Positions 12,491-23,210 of a stretch of DNA of 64,000 nt are shown piece after piece (positions within the stretch are counted from its first letter, which is position 1; the number at the start of each line of letters is the position of its first letter). The DNA is from Rhizophagus irregularis (lineage: Eukaryota; Glomeromycota; Glomeromycetes; Glomerales; Glomeraceae). The position numbers and the translations under genes were made by a program. Location: NCBI RefSeq assembly GCF_026210795.1, contig NC_089446.1, positions 2,695,001-2,759,000 on the forward strand. The letters are read 5' to 3'. Below the pieces are notes generated by a model. It was not told where the DNA came from and made no database searches. It saw only the letters and a list, made by a program, of their open reading frames with translations.

Positions 12491-13930
12491 TTAATAAAAA
12501 TCATAATTTGAACTTTTTATTACACCTTCTCTAATATATTTCCTAATAATTGATTTATGATCATCTTTAATATAATTTATAATATTATCAGGTATAATTG
12601 CAAAATATGATAAAATTCTTTCTCTACAACTATCAAAAAATTGTTCAAAAATATTAATAGAATATTTCCAACTACCACTAATTCTTATTCGAGTTAAAGA
12701 ATTTGGTGAATATTTAGTTAAAATATCTAATAATTCATCTCCTATATTATCATTTTCATTATTTATATTTAAACTATAAAATCTTAAAGATTCTAAATCT
12801 CTACAATTTAATAATAATAATTTTACATGAATAAAATCTATTGATTCAAGATATGTTGATAATATTTTAATCCTTGGACAATTATTAGAAATTGATTTAA
12901 TTAAAATTCCTGTATTTTTTGATGTTTTATCAGAATCTGAAATTTCAACATTTATAATATTTCCTTTGGTTTTTTCAATTAACATTGAAATTTCTTTAAA
13001 ACATGATAATCTATTAATTAAAAGATATCGAAGATTTGGAAATTCTGAAATTGAAAGATATTTTTGAAATTCTTTAATCTCTTCTCTTGTTTCATCATAT
13101 TTTTCTCTATTATAAATTGATATAAATTTTAAATTATTAAGTGATGTTAAGAATGTTGGTGTAATGGTACTAATTGATGTTAAACTAATAAAATTTATTG
13201 TATTACTCTTTCTTGCTATTGCTTTACTTAATTCTTTACAATTTCCTTCCTTATTTTTATAAGAATAAAATGATATACTTTTTAAATTCTTTTGAGCATC
13301 AATTAAAGAAATTAATCCTGAATCATTTGAAAAATTTTCAATAAATAATTCATATAAATTTTTTGAAATTTTTGACATCTCATAAAGTGATTTAGAATCT
13401 ATATATTCCATATCAATATCTAAACTCTTTAATTTTGAAAAACATTTTAATGCTCCTGGAAATAATGGTAAAGGTTGTGATGTTTCCCAACTTAATTCTT
13501 TAATCTTTTCACATTGACTAACAAATAATTTATAAATTTCTTGTTCTAAAAGATTTCTTTTATCTTCATCATTTTCATCATTATCATTCAATTCTTCAAA
13601 TACCATTTCAATTATATTATCTACTATTTCTGCTTCTGGAAATTCACAAAAACTTATATAATTAAATATTGGTGGTTTTTTTATTATAGGTAATTTTATA
13701 TTATTATCATTTAATAATTTTTTTGATGTTAATGATAAACAAGATAATATTGTATTAAAAAGTTTCTTTTCTGATTTATCATCTACATACCATGAAACTT
13801 CTTTCCATAAAATTGGAACTACAATATTACACCATTCTTTATTAACCAATAAACAAGAATATAAGGAATTTTTATCTTTTTGTAGTTCATCAAAAATAAG
13901 GTTAAGACAGTCCGTATTAAGTTTTATCAT
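12491..13930 (-). CDS. F-box protein with degenerate LRR-like repeats
   Basis: A single-exon frame of 479 residues. The N-terminus carries an F-box-like helix set at residues about 5-45: L-N-L-I-F-D-E-L, then Y-S-C-L-L-V-N-K-E-W-C, then V-V-P-I-L-W-K. The rest has leucine/isoleucine-rich segments with irregular spacing, as in the degenerate LRR tails of fungal F-box proteins. An acidic insert (NDNDENDEDK) lies at about residue 115. Known of the family: the F-box binds Skp1 in SCF ubiquitin ligases and the tail recruits a substrate. The substrate cannot be told here. It is a close paralog of the gene at 62807-64000 (both contain E-T-S-Q-P-L-P-L-F) and of the pseudogene at about 34960-35935. 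Confidence 0.85.
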   Translation of the reverse strand: MIKLNTDCLNLIFDELQKDKNSLYSCLLVNKEWCNIVVPILWKEVSWYVDDKSEKKLFNTILSCLSLTSKKLLNDNNIKLPIIKKPPIFNYISFCEFPEAEIVDNIIEMVFEELNDNDENDEDKRNLLEQEIYKLFVSQCEKIKELSWETSQPLPLFPGALKCFSKLKSLDIDMEYIDSKSLYEMSKISKNLYELFIENFSNDSGLISLIDAQKNLKSISFYSYKNKEGNCKELSKAIARKSNTINFISLTSISTITPTFLTSLNNLKFISIYNREKYDETREEIKEFQKYLSISEFPNLRYLLINRLSCFKEISMLIEKTKGNIINVEISDSDKTSKNTGILIKSISNNCPRIKILSTYLESIDFIHVKLLLLNCRDLESLRFYSLNINNENDNIGDELLDILTKYSPNSLTRIRISGSWKYSINIFEQFFDSCRERILSYFAIIPDNIINYIKDDHKSIIRKYIREGVIKSSNYDFY

Positions 13931-14598
13931 TGTGAAAAATTGAAAATCATGAAAAAAAAAAAAAAATTATTCCATTATTTATATAACAAGTTAACAAGGT
14001 TGTACAAAATCAAAATAATTTAACTAGTTATTCGATGTGTATCCATGTGGGTTGTCCAATTAAAATTATCCGCATATAGCCAACATTATTGGTGTTTATC
14101 ATAAAGGACGTAAACTATTTAGTTAATGAATGGACTGTACATCTTTTGTTAGAGACTATGGACATTGGAAAAAGGAGGACCATTAATAGACACTTGTCGA
14201 TTTTGATGATACGAACATATTCTTTCGCCAAAATTCAAATTCATAGATTATATACTGTACGTAGTTTCATTTCTCTCCTCTATCTTTATGTCTAAATTGT
14301 TACTTTATCATTTCTAAATTTATTAATTGGCATAATTGGCCGTGAAATAATGTCATAGTTGCCTAGATATAAGAAATATAGTTTTGTTTTTATTTAAAAT
14401 TTGTTACAATTATAAATGCGCAATAAATGCGCAGTAAATTTGCAATCAATTCTTAGAAAAGTAATAAGTTGTGATTTCTACTATTTAAGAATTTGAGTAT
14501 CTCAAGAATTTGAATATAAAAAAAAAAGAATTATAAGTCAATGTTGTAATTATAATAATATTATAGATTATTGTTGGTCTACGTTAAAAAAATTAAAT
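13931..14598. other. Intergenic spacer
   Basis: AT-rich sequence between the F-box gene start and an F-box fragment. It includes an A-run at about 13951-13965, just upstream of the F-box start. No gene is supported. Confidence 0.5.
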
Positions 14599-14853
14599 TT
14601 ATCGTGAAAGTTGTTCGAATCTAGGTGAATTATACAGTATTTGGGTGTGAATCATTCGAGAGTTTGGAATAATATGTAATTTCAAGATTCTATAGATTGG
14701 CTTCGGTTTTTTACACATAAACACTATGAACTTTTCCAATCGTATGGAATTAATTTCACTGTAATCTATCTCAACATGTCGCCATAAAATTGGCATCCCA
14801 ATACTTGTACCAAAGACGATTAACAAATAGAGCAGGATAAAGTGATTTATCAT
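14599..14853 (-). pseudogene. F-box protein fragment
   Basis: An 84-residue frame with the segment G-M-P-I-L-W-R-H-V-E-I followed by short amphipathic stretches (RLEKFIVFMCKKPKP, YRILKLHI), as found just after the F-box in this fungal family. The first F-box helix is missing or unrecognisable, and the protein ends far short of the usual 450-550 residues. I read it as a truncated relic rather than a functional small gene, though a small expressed protein cannot be excluded. Confidence 0.45.
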
Positions 14854-17800
14854 TTAATAGAAAACACGACTGAACATGTGGCGTAGCATTTAATATTAAT
14901 ACTTGTACGATTATTAAGATGAGACAGCATATAATACAATTCAATTTATCGCAAAAGAAATATATGTATTTATGACGGAACCTTCAAATATATTTCATGC
15001 AGCATCTAATAACATGAAAATCAGAGAATTGACGCGAGGTATATATATTATATAATCACAACCTAAACAAACTATTTAAATCTAATGAAGAAAAAAAGTT
15101 ATTATTAGAAATATGGGAGCGCTGTTACTTAAACATAAGAGAACTAATATGGATCAAAAGATGCAACAGAGTAATTGAACTGGAAAAAAGTAAGGGAATA
15201 ACGAAAAAGGAAAAGAAAAGAAAAAAGGGTAAGAAGGAGGACGATGAATTTGAGGACAATGGGTCAACATCAATTAATTGAAAATATAGAAAAAGAGATA
15301 ATTATACAAAAAATAGGTAATAACAGCGTATTAATAAATCGTTCTTACGAGAATATAGTTGATTTTATTAATGATTGTTTTTCAACACATCCATTATTAT
15401 AATGGAGTTAGTAGATAGAAACTGTTTCTATGTATTTCTAAATTTTGAATTTTTATTATTAATAATAATTTAATAAAGTGAAATACGCGTTACAATAAAT
15501 ATTGGGATACATGATTCTTCATATACTTCTTAAGCTGTCTTTTTTTATGAAATAAGCATTTTCTACAAATTTTACGTGCAGAATTTAAGACTTAATCATA
15601 CTATCCATAGAATATACCAACATGGACAATTTTTTCATGTAAATTGTTAAAGGATTTATCCCATAACTTACATTACAGTACGAATAACTGGTATGTAAAT
15701 AAAATTTTAAATAAAAAGGAGTGCGAGTAAAAAAAATGAATTTAAATTAGTATATAATAAAATAAGAATATATTTACGCTGATTAATTACACTTTTGCAT
15801 GAGAAAAAATAATATGTCATATCAACTGATTTGTTAATTATATAAGATCCTTTTTTCTAATTCCCTATTTTTTTAAAAAAAAATCTTTTTTTCTTTTTAC
15901 TTTGACATACAATTAATTTTATAACCATGTCCGAGTTCGGTAAGAATTCTTTTATGAAGTTTTATGATTATGTATTAAATAAAATGGTTATAATAAGAAA
16001 AGAAACATTATGATGATAAGGATGATAAATCTTAAAATCTATTTTTTCTTAGTGCTTCGCGACAATTGAATAAATTCATAAAACATATGCATTATTTAGA
16101 CAGAATAATGTTTAACATTTATTCTTTACAGTTGATTTCGCACTTTCATTTATTTCCTTTATGTGCCATACATATTCTTCTTATTCTATGTCACATTATT
16201 CCAATTCGTATCAAAATTATCTATTTATGAGTTTGTATTTTTTTTTGCGTGGTGTATCACGCTACTATTAATAAAAAATATTAGCGCAAATGATTCTTCA
16301 GAATATTGATCGCAGGGATAAACTAAAGTTAATGGGTCATATGCGGATCGTGATTTGCTGGATCAACTGACAGGTTTATGTGATGAACATGAGTTGAAAA
16401 TTTGCAATGTCCTTACATTTCGCAAAAGAGAACTTTATTTTATCAATATACAAGGAATTCTTGTCTTTGCTAAGTTCTTAAAATTTTTCTTTTTACCTGT
16501 TACGCAAAAATTTTACTTATCTCCACGTATTTTTTTTTTTTTCAAGGTAATTTGGACATATAGTAATTAACTTACGACAAGGTTACTTTTTTACACGAAA
16601 TTTCACTCACTAGTATGTTCTAAAAATGACACATATTACCCTCAATTATTCTAGTGGTCAGTTCAATGTTCTTTCACGCTCATAGTTATGATTCAAGGGA
16701 CAAACAGTTAACGTGCTTCAAACTGCAATTATAACTTGGGACTGGTTAATAATGTCTCTCTTGATATTTGATAAATGTAGATGAAAAGCGTATGCGGCCA
16801 CAGGTTTTGCTTATTTGTATGATTGTATTAATAATTTTTTTATTAAGAAAAAGTCTGACATATCTTTTTTAGAAGTGTGAGAAGTGTGGGCATTCAAATC
16901 AAGCTTCTCACAACCTGAGATTCAATAATAATGCCTCAGATTCTTTCATCATATAGAAGAAAGGCTGAAATTTATTAATTGCGTTTAAGTATGAAGAAAC
17001 TTCGCGTCTATCACATTGAACACAAAATTATTAGAAATATGTTCAAAAAATTCTTGGCATTTTTTATTCAGTTCAGTTATGTTATTTATTGAAGATTGGA
17101 CGAACTGGAAGATCATCTGAATGGATCATATATTAATGACTCATTTTCATTCCAGGATTGCTAAAGGATAAGCCATTTACAGATTAGTCTGTAATATAGA
17201 CGTTTCAGTTTTGAAATTTATTCTTTAATGTACCAAGAAAGCATAATTGCCCATCGATTTCATTTTTACATAAATGTTTTACGTTTTTATTTTCTGGGCT
17301 ATTGATATTTATTATCAAAATTTCCTACGATATAGATAGACATTGAATAATATCAAGATTTTATAATGATTTTAAGAAGCGTTTGTTAATCCAGATTTTT
17401 GTGATGCGATCATATTAACGTAGAGTGAATTTCCAATTTCAATTCTTGGACCGTTACAAATTATAAAATTGAGATGAGATTAGTTGATCACTTTATATCT
17501 GTTTTGCACAAGTACAATGAAGAAAATTCTCTAACGAGATCAAATACATTATCATAAGTGCAGCACAACAATTGAAACAAAACTTATTATAATGCATTAA
17601 GAGTTCTAGAGAAAACAACTCTCAATAAGTTTCTCGGATTATGAGGCGGAGTAGCTTATCTCTGATATTGTGAACGAATTTATGCTATAGGTTCGAGATA
17701 CAAAGAAATTCTCTTCTGAAGTCAATCTTGCTAAAATCTTATATGGATGGTCCATGAGGTTGAAATGAAATAGGATGGAATGAGATTTGGAATATTATTG

Positions 17801-18149
17801 TGATCGCAATTGAAGTTACATTCCGTCTTGATTATTTTGATGGCAACCTAACATATACTGTAGTGTACATTTGATATGTCTCAAACAACTTTCCTTGATG
17901 TACTGTACAATATATTTGTGAAAGGCAAGTATAAATCGTAACAACAATTTAATGACGACCAAGATATTATAAAATATTAAATACTGGGACAATTTATTGA
18001 TTTAGAAGGTAGTGATAGATATAATTGCAAAAATTTTATAGATAAAAAGGATCATGTTGATGGGAATTGGTATCTAATCTTTTACTAAGACAATAATAAA
18101 GTTTCGTTTGAATTGTGCTTGATTTTATTAACGTTCGTGTATGTGTGTA
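14854..18149. other. Repeat-debris region without an intact gene
   Basis: About 3.3 kb, with a possible LINE fragment at 15060-15281. Moderately GC-richer stretches at 16700-17900 have protein-like but stop-ridden frames, which suggests old mobile-element remains. I cannot identify an element or find boundaries. Confidence 0.4.
15060..15281 (+). pseudogene. Possible LINE ORF2 C-terminal fragment
   Basis: A start-less frame of about 73 codons. It is lysine-rich at its end and includes the segment W-I-K-R-C-N-R-V-I-E-L-E-K-S, of the kind I associate with the C-terminal region of Rhizophagus non-LTR retrotransposon proteins. It is closed by TGA near 15281. No RT motif is attached. Recognition is weak and rests on this one segment. 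Confidence 0.35.
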
Positions 18150-18440
18150 TGTATGAAGTGATGCTCCTTCTCCCTATACCTAAAACTTATGATTGGATTG
18201 TCAATTAAAGAACACACGACCAATCACTCTGCTAGAGTGTAGTAGAAAATTTCTAGTGAAATTTTTAACCAACAAACTTAATACGGTATTATCGACTAAC
18301 AATATTTTACAAATTAATAACAGAGCTGGAGTTAGTGGTCAATCTACTCTTGAACCACTTTTCGTAATATTTAATCGAACAAGCGCGTCTTAATAAACAA
18401 GAATATGGATTATTCTACAAGATCTACAATCGAGTAGATA
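18150..18440 (+). pseudogene. Non-LTR retrotransposon reverse transcriptase fragment
   Basis: The frame around 18193-18393 contains N-T-R-P-I-T-L-L-E-C-S-R-K followed by L-T-N-K-L-N and N-R-A-G-V-S-G-Q-S-T. This matches the LINE reverse transcriptase segment 'RPI(T/S)LL', followed by the G-Q-S-T motif ahead of the catalytic YxDD part. The frame is broken before the catalytic region (stop after the G-Q-S-T segment, then continuation in another frame near 18400), and an upstream piece also contains stops. It is a decayed fragment with no target-site duplication visible. Confidence 0.7.
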
Positions 18441-18904
18441 TTTCAATCCTCTTCTTTCAAATATGAATTTATAAAAAAGTTATATTTTTTTACCTATTTT
18501 CCTTCCGTTCATCTTTACCTGTTAACTATCTTATATTAATTTTACATATTATCAGTTATCAGAGCAGAAATAGATGAAGCCTTCAATTCAGTTTAGAGAT
18601 TTATGAGTTAAAGCATTATTTATGAATGAATATACATAATATGTAAGTCTTAGATGAAAAATATTTAGGTAATCTAATTTTAGTAACTTATACTTCTAAG
18701 GCTATTACCACTTCACTAAGTAAGAAAGAATTATTCATCTTATTGATAATTAAAGCTATTTTTTAAATTTAAATTCATTTTCTAAACTAATTTTAAACTT
18801 TTAAACTAAACTTCATTTTTTAAATTAATTCTAAACTAATTTAAACTAATTCTAAACTTAAAACTAACAGAAATTAGTTAAAAATTAATTTAAAACTAAA
18901 TTTG

Positions 18905-19106
18905 TACAGTGACACCTCTCTAAGTGCACCCCCCTTAGGACCATAGTAAAAAAATAGTAGAATGTGCACTTAGAGAGGGTGTGCATTTATAGAGAGTAAA
19001 ATATTAAGAGCTCTTATATAAGTTGCAACCAGGTCCACCATGCACTTAAAGAGAATTTATATAGTGCATGCACTTATAAAAGGTGCACTTATAGAGGTAT
19101 CACTGT
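18905..19106. mobile_element. MITE, TA-flanked, TIR CAGTGACACCTCTCTAAGTG
   Basis: A 198-bp element (18907-19104) flanked by TA on both sides. The left end reads CAGTGACACCTCTCTAAGTG. The right end is the complement of CAGTGATACCTCTATAAGTG. The interior repeats CACTTAGAGAGG/CACTTATAAAAGG-like motifs. It resembles the CAGTCAACTCTCTATAAATG family seen at 3529 and 56105 and is probably a related non-autonomous Tc1/mariner/pogo element. Confidence 0.75.
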
Positions 19107-20599
19107 AAAATAAAAAATTGATTTTTTAAAATTTAAAGTAATTTTTTAAATTAGAATTACCTATCTAAACCTATTTGAAATTTATGCATTTCAATTTTAT
19201 CAGTTTTTTAATAAGAATTTAATATAGTTTTATCATTTACTAATATTTAATATAGTTTTGTTTATTATAGTTTTGCTAGTTTTTTAATAAGATTTTAATA
19301 TAATTTCATCAAGTTCTGACTTTTTATCATTTTATCAATTTGCTAAATTTTCTAGTTTTGATAGGTAACCTTATTTAAAATAATTTTAAAGTCATTAGTT
19401 TAAAAAGGCAATATTATTAATAATAACCAATTAAATATAATATATATAAATTACTGTTTAATATAAGTCATAATTTTAAACAAATAATTAAATTTTACTA
19501 TTTATTATATATTTATATTTTTTTATTTAATATGCTGTATATTTATTAGTTAAGGTAAAAAAAAGGTATAAATACAAGTAAAACTAAATTATACTATAAA
19601 ATACTAATAAACTTCTATTTGAGATTTTATATATGCACAATTATTCAGTTATTTAGTTATACAGATAGGCAGAAATCCAAATTTATTCTGATATTAAATT
19701 GCAAATTTTTATTATAATAATGGAAAAAATTTATTGTCTAGAGCGTAGCGAAGGATTATATAATTTTACAAAGATCAATGACAATTAGTGTCATGTGGTG
19801 ATTTCCAGTTGTCCGCACACATCATTTCTGATTGGTCTGCACAGAATGTGTATTAAAATTTTATGCTACATCAAAAATAAACAAGTAAAAAAGTTTATGA
19901 TTTTAGATTTCAGTCAGTAAGTATATATTTTTTTTAAATAACTTCAAAGAAATGTTTTCTTATTTTTTACCTAGGATTTCTGGATTTCTTGTATGGACTG
20001 GTGAGTTTTTTTTTATTTGTTTTGCTTTAAAAAAACATTTTTAACATTTCATTTTATTTTCTTTTATCTAACGTTGTGATTTTTGTACATGCCGATCTCT
20101 TGTGCCGTAAATTGTGCTGTCTTTTCTTATTTGTTTAACTTTAAAGAAACATTTCTAACATTTCATTTTTTAGTTTTATTTTTTAGGGATGCCAGATTTT
20201 TTGTATAAATTGAATTTTTAAAGATATTTGGATTTTATATAAAATCTTTTACTCCAGACTTACAACGGTTTCTGTTTCCTAGTTCTAATAAAAAATTATT
20301 AATTATAGTAAGAAACACTTAATAATTTTAGCAGACTTATATTTTAATGTAGGTTTAAGTTATGCTAGTAATATAACAATAATTTTAGCCAAAAATAATT
20401 GTAATTTACTATTTTTACAAATTTTATCACAATATAATCAATAATGATTGGCTAGTTGTCACATATCAGAATAAAATTATTAAAAATCATAAAATTCTGT
20501 TTATTTTATAATACAGCAAAAATTCTGATCTATTTATTTATTATAAAAATGGAATTTTTCTGAGTCTTTGTAAGTAGTGTATATTATTCAAATAATCTA
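19107..20599. other. AT-rich spacer with an imperfect internal duplication
   Basis: Mostly AT-rich. Around 20015-20060 and 20122-20170 the motif TTTAAA-AAACATTT-TAACATTTCATTTT occurs twice, flanked by GTGAGT at about 20000 and a T-run plus TAG near 20188. It is loosely intron-like but without the hairpins of the arrays. No gene is seen. Confidence 0.4.
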
Positions 20600-20843
20600 T
20601 ACATTAGTCGAAATAAGGCAAATCGGAAATAAGGCAAATCGTCCTTATTTCGGCTAAATTTTGGCTAATAATTAACAATCGTCTGTATATCAGGTGACAT
20701 TCGGCATAGCCGATTTCCGATTTCACTAGTCGAAAAAGGCCAGCCTATATTCAATTAAAAATTTGACCATGATCTACGATTAGACATTGGTCGAATAGTC
20801 TAATTAAACGTTACGCGTTATGCGTATCAAAGTTTAAAAAAGG

Positions 20844-21020
20844 ATCTTTTTTAAACTTTTCCCTTTCATCCCTTCCTTTCACTTCACTTCGTCCCTACTT
20901 TCCCCTGTCCTTTCGTCCTTTCCCTCCCTTCCCCTATTGTCCTTTCCTTTCCCTTTCGTCCTTCCTGCTTCCCTTTCGCTCTCCCTCTTTTCTCACACCT
21001 TTTTCTGCCTCTTTTCTTGG
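20844..21020 (+). promoter_or_regulatory. Pyrimidine-rich tract, possible promoter of array B
   Basis: About 175 bases composed almost wholly of C and T on the plus strand, with degenerate CCCTTTC/GTCCTTTC repeats, directly upstream of the first array unit. CT-rich blocks are known near transcription starts of many fungal genes. The position and orientation would drive transcription through the array in its splicing sense. This is an inference. It could equally be a simple-sequence expansion. Confidence 0.35.
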
Positions 21021-22830
21021 AAGTAATATAAGTTTCGTTTCGAAACTTACATATTTTTTTTAATTTTTTTTTTTTTTAATTTAAGAAACGAATTTCTTTT
21101 CATTGTTTTTTTTTTGTAGGACGCCAGCTTTAACACGAAACTGGACTTTAAGGTAAAAAACGGGAAAGTGAAGTTTTGTTAATTTAAGAAACAAACTAAT
21201 GTTTCTTTTCATTATTTTTTTTTGTAGGACGCATAGAAGGACGCCGGCTTTAACACGAAACCGGACTTTAAGGTAAAAAATGGGGAAAGGGGAAGGGGAA
21301 GGGGATTTAGAACCAAGATTCTTAAGAATCTTGGTTTTTATTTTTTTTAATATTTCAGAACAGTTACTAACTGTTCCTTTCTTTTTTATAAGTTTCGGGC
21401 GGGCTTCCTGGTTCCGAAGAATGGAAAGAACCAAGATTTGTAAGTAAACGAATCTTGGTTTAATTTTTTTTGTTTTTTTTTGTAATATTAACGAACGGTT
21501 ACTAATAACCGTTTTTTTCTTTATTATTTTAGGATTGGGTTGGCTTTCGAGTTTCGAAGAACGGAAAGAACCAAGTTTTGTAAGTACAAGTACGAACCTT
21601 GGTTTATTTTTTATTTTATTTTTTTTCCTATTATATGAACGGTTACTAACCGTTCCTTTCTTTTTCTTATAGGTTCGGCCGTTTGGGTGAGTTTCCGAAG
21701 AACGGAAAAAAACTAAGATTCTGTACTACGAATCTTAGTTTTTTCTTTTTTTAATATTTAGAACGGTTATTACTAACCGTTCTTTTTCTTTTATTTTTTA
21801 TAGGTTCGGTGTCTCAGGAGGGGCTTCCGAGTTCCGAAGAATAAAAAAAAAACCAAGATTCGTAAGTATATACGAATCATGGTTTTAATTTTGTTTTTTT
21901 TTAATTTTATTAATGAACGGTTACTAATAACCGTTCTTTCTTTTTTTAGGTTTGCGAGTTCTGAAGAACGGAAAAGAACTAAGATTCGTAAGTATATATG
22001 AATCTTGGTTTTAATTTTTTTGTTTTGTTTAATTTTATTAATGAACGGTTACTAATAACCGTTCTTTTCTTTTTTAGGTTCGGGTGGGCTTCCGATCTTT
22101 GGAAAAAGTGGAATTAAGATTCGTAAGTAAGTACGAATCTTGGTTTAATTTTTTATTATTATTATTATTACGAACGGTTACTAATAACCGTTCTTTTTTT
22201 TTTTAGGATTGGATGGATTTCTGAATTCCGAAGAATGGAAAATCAAGATTCGTAAGTAACTACTAATTACGAATCTTGATTTTTTTTTCTTTTTTTTCAA
22301 TATTATTAATGAACGGTTACTAATAATCGTTCTTTTTTTTTTTAGGATCGGGTGGATTTTTGAATTCTGAAATACAGAAAGAACTAAGATTCGTAAGTAT
22401 ATACGAATCTTGGTTTTGGTTTTGTTTTTTTATTATTTGGAACGGTTTACTAACCGTTCCTTTCTTTATTTTTTAGGTTTCGAGTTGAGCACTGAAGATC
22501 GGAAGAAAAGGAACCAAGATTCGTAAGTAAGTACGAATCTTGGTTTATTTTTTATTTTTATTTTTTATTATTTTGGAACGGGTACTAACCGTTCCTTTCT
22601 TTTATTTTATAGGTTCGGGTGGGCTTTCAAGTTCCGGAGAATGGAAAAAAATCAAGATTCGTAGATATATACGAATCTTGGTTAAAATTTTTTTATTAAT
22701 ATTAATGAACGGTTACTTAATAACTTTAATTCTTCTTTTTTTATAGGTTTTGGTGGATTTCTGACAAATGGATGAACTAAAACCAAGATTCGTAAGTACG
22801 AATCATGGTTTATTTTATTATTATTATTTT
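21020..22830 (+). repeat. Tandem array B of about 13 intron-like hairpin units
   Basis: Same orientation and grammar as array A. Canonical GTAAGT donors lie in hairpin loops at 21440, 21580, 21862, 21988, 22123, 22252, 22393, 22523 and 22792. Variant or lost donors are at 21153 and 21273 (GTAAAA), 21321 (CTTAAG), 21722 and 22661. Acceptor AGs end at 21119, 21227, 21392, 21532, 21672, 21803, 21949, 22077, 22206, 22345, 22476, 22612 and 22746. Implied introns for adjacent units are 84-94 nt, and exon segments mostly 38-58 nt. The branch-like hairpin GAACGGTTA-C-TAACCGTTC, or its TACTAAT form, precedes nearly every acceptor. The first two units (21110-21290) have a different exon, CGCCGGCTTTAACACGAAAC and onward, itself a stem-loop. 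No long frame crosses the array. Confidence 0.85.
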
Positions 22831-23210
22831 ATTATAATTTTGAATTAGCAATATTTATTTGTAATTTAGATAGATGATAATAATAATAATATAATTATAA
22901 AGTTTTTAAGCATTTAATTAATAAATACATTTAATAAATTTGATAATAAAAATTGAAATAAATTTAGAAAAAAATAGTCCGATTTTTGTCCGATTTAAGT
23001 TCTGAAGTACATTTGATTGACTGTCTGAATTTAGTATGATTTAGTTCTGATTTATGTCCGATTTAAGTTCTGAAGTACATCTGATTGGCAGTCAATCGGA
23101 TAACAATCGGAATATATTTTTTTTGTAAAAATCGGACATATTTTAGCCGTAATTCGACCTAAAATCGAATATCTGATTTTTAGCCGATTTGCCTTATTTC
23201 GACTAGTGTA

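Larger units (their letters stand above)
20600..23210. mobile_element. Complete 2.6-kb TIR element carrying array B
   Basis: The left end (20602) begins CATTAGTCGAAATAAGGCAA. The right end at 23208 is the complement of CACTAGTCGAAATAAGGCAA. The inverted repeats agree at 24 of 25 positions, and TA flanks both sides (20600-20601, 23209-23210). Subterminal sequence includes a duplicated GTCCGATTTAAGTTCTGAAG at about 22989 and 23056. Inside are a pyrimidine-rich tract (20844-21020) and array B. No transposase frame is present. TA duplication plus TIR fit a non-autonomous Tc1/mariner-type element. That assignment is an inference from the ends alone. Confidence 0.75.

Noticed and set aside
21081-22746. 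Open frames inside array B
   Set aside because: Same reason: chance frames through the repeat units, not conserved from unit to unit.
21020-22830. CRISPR-like array of regularly spaced palindromic repeats
   Set aside because: The host is a eukaryote, the spacers are themselves repeats, and every unit carries intron signals.
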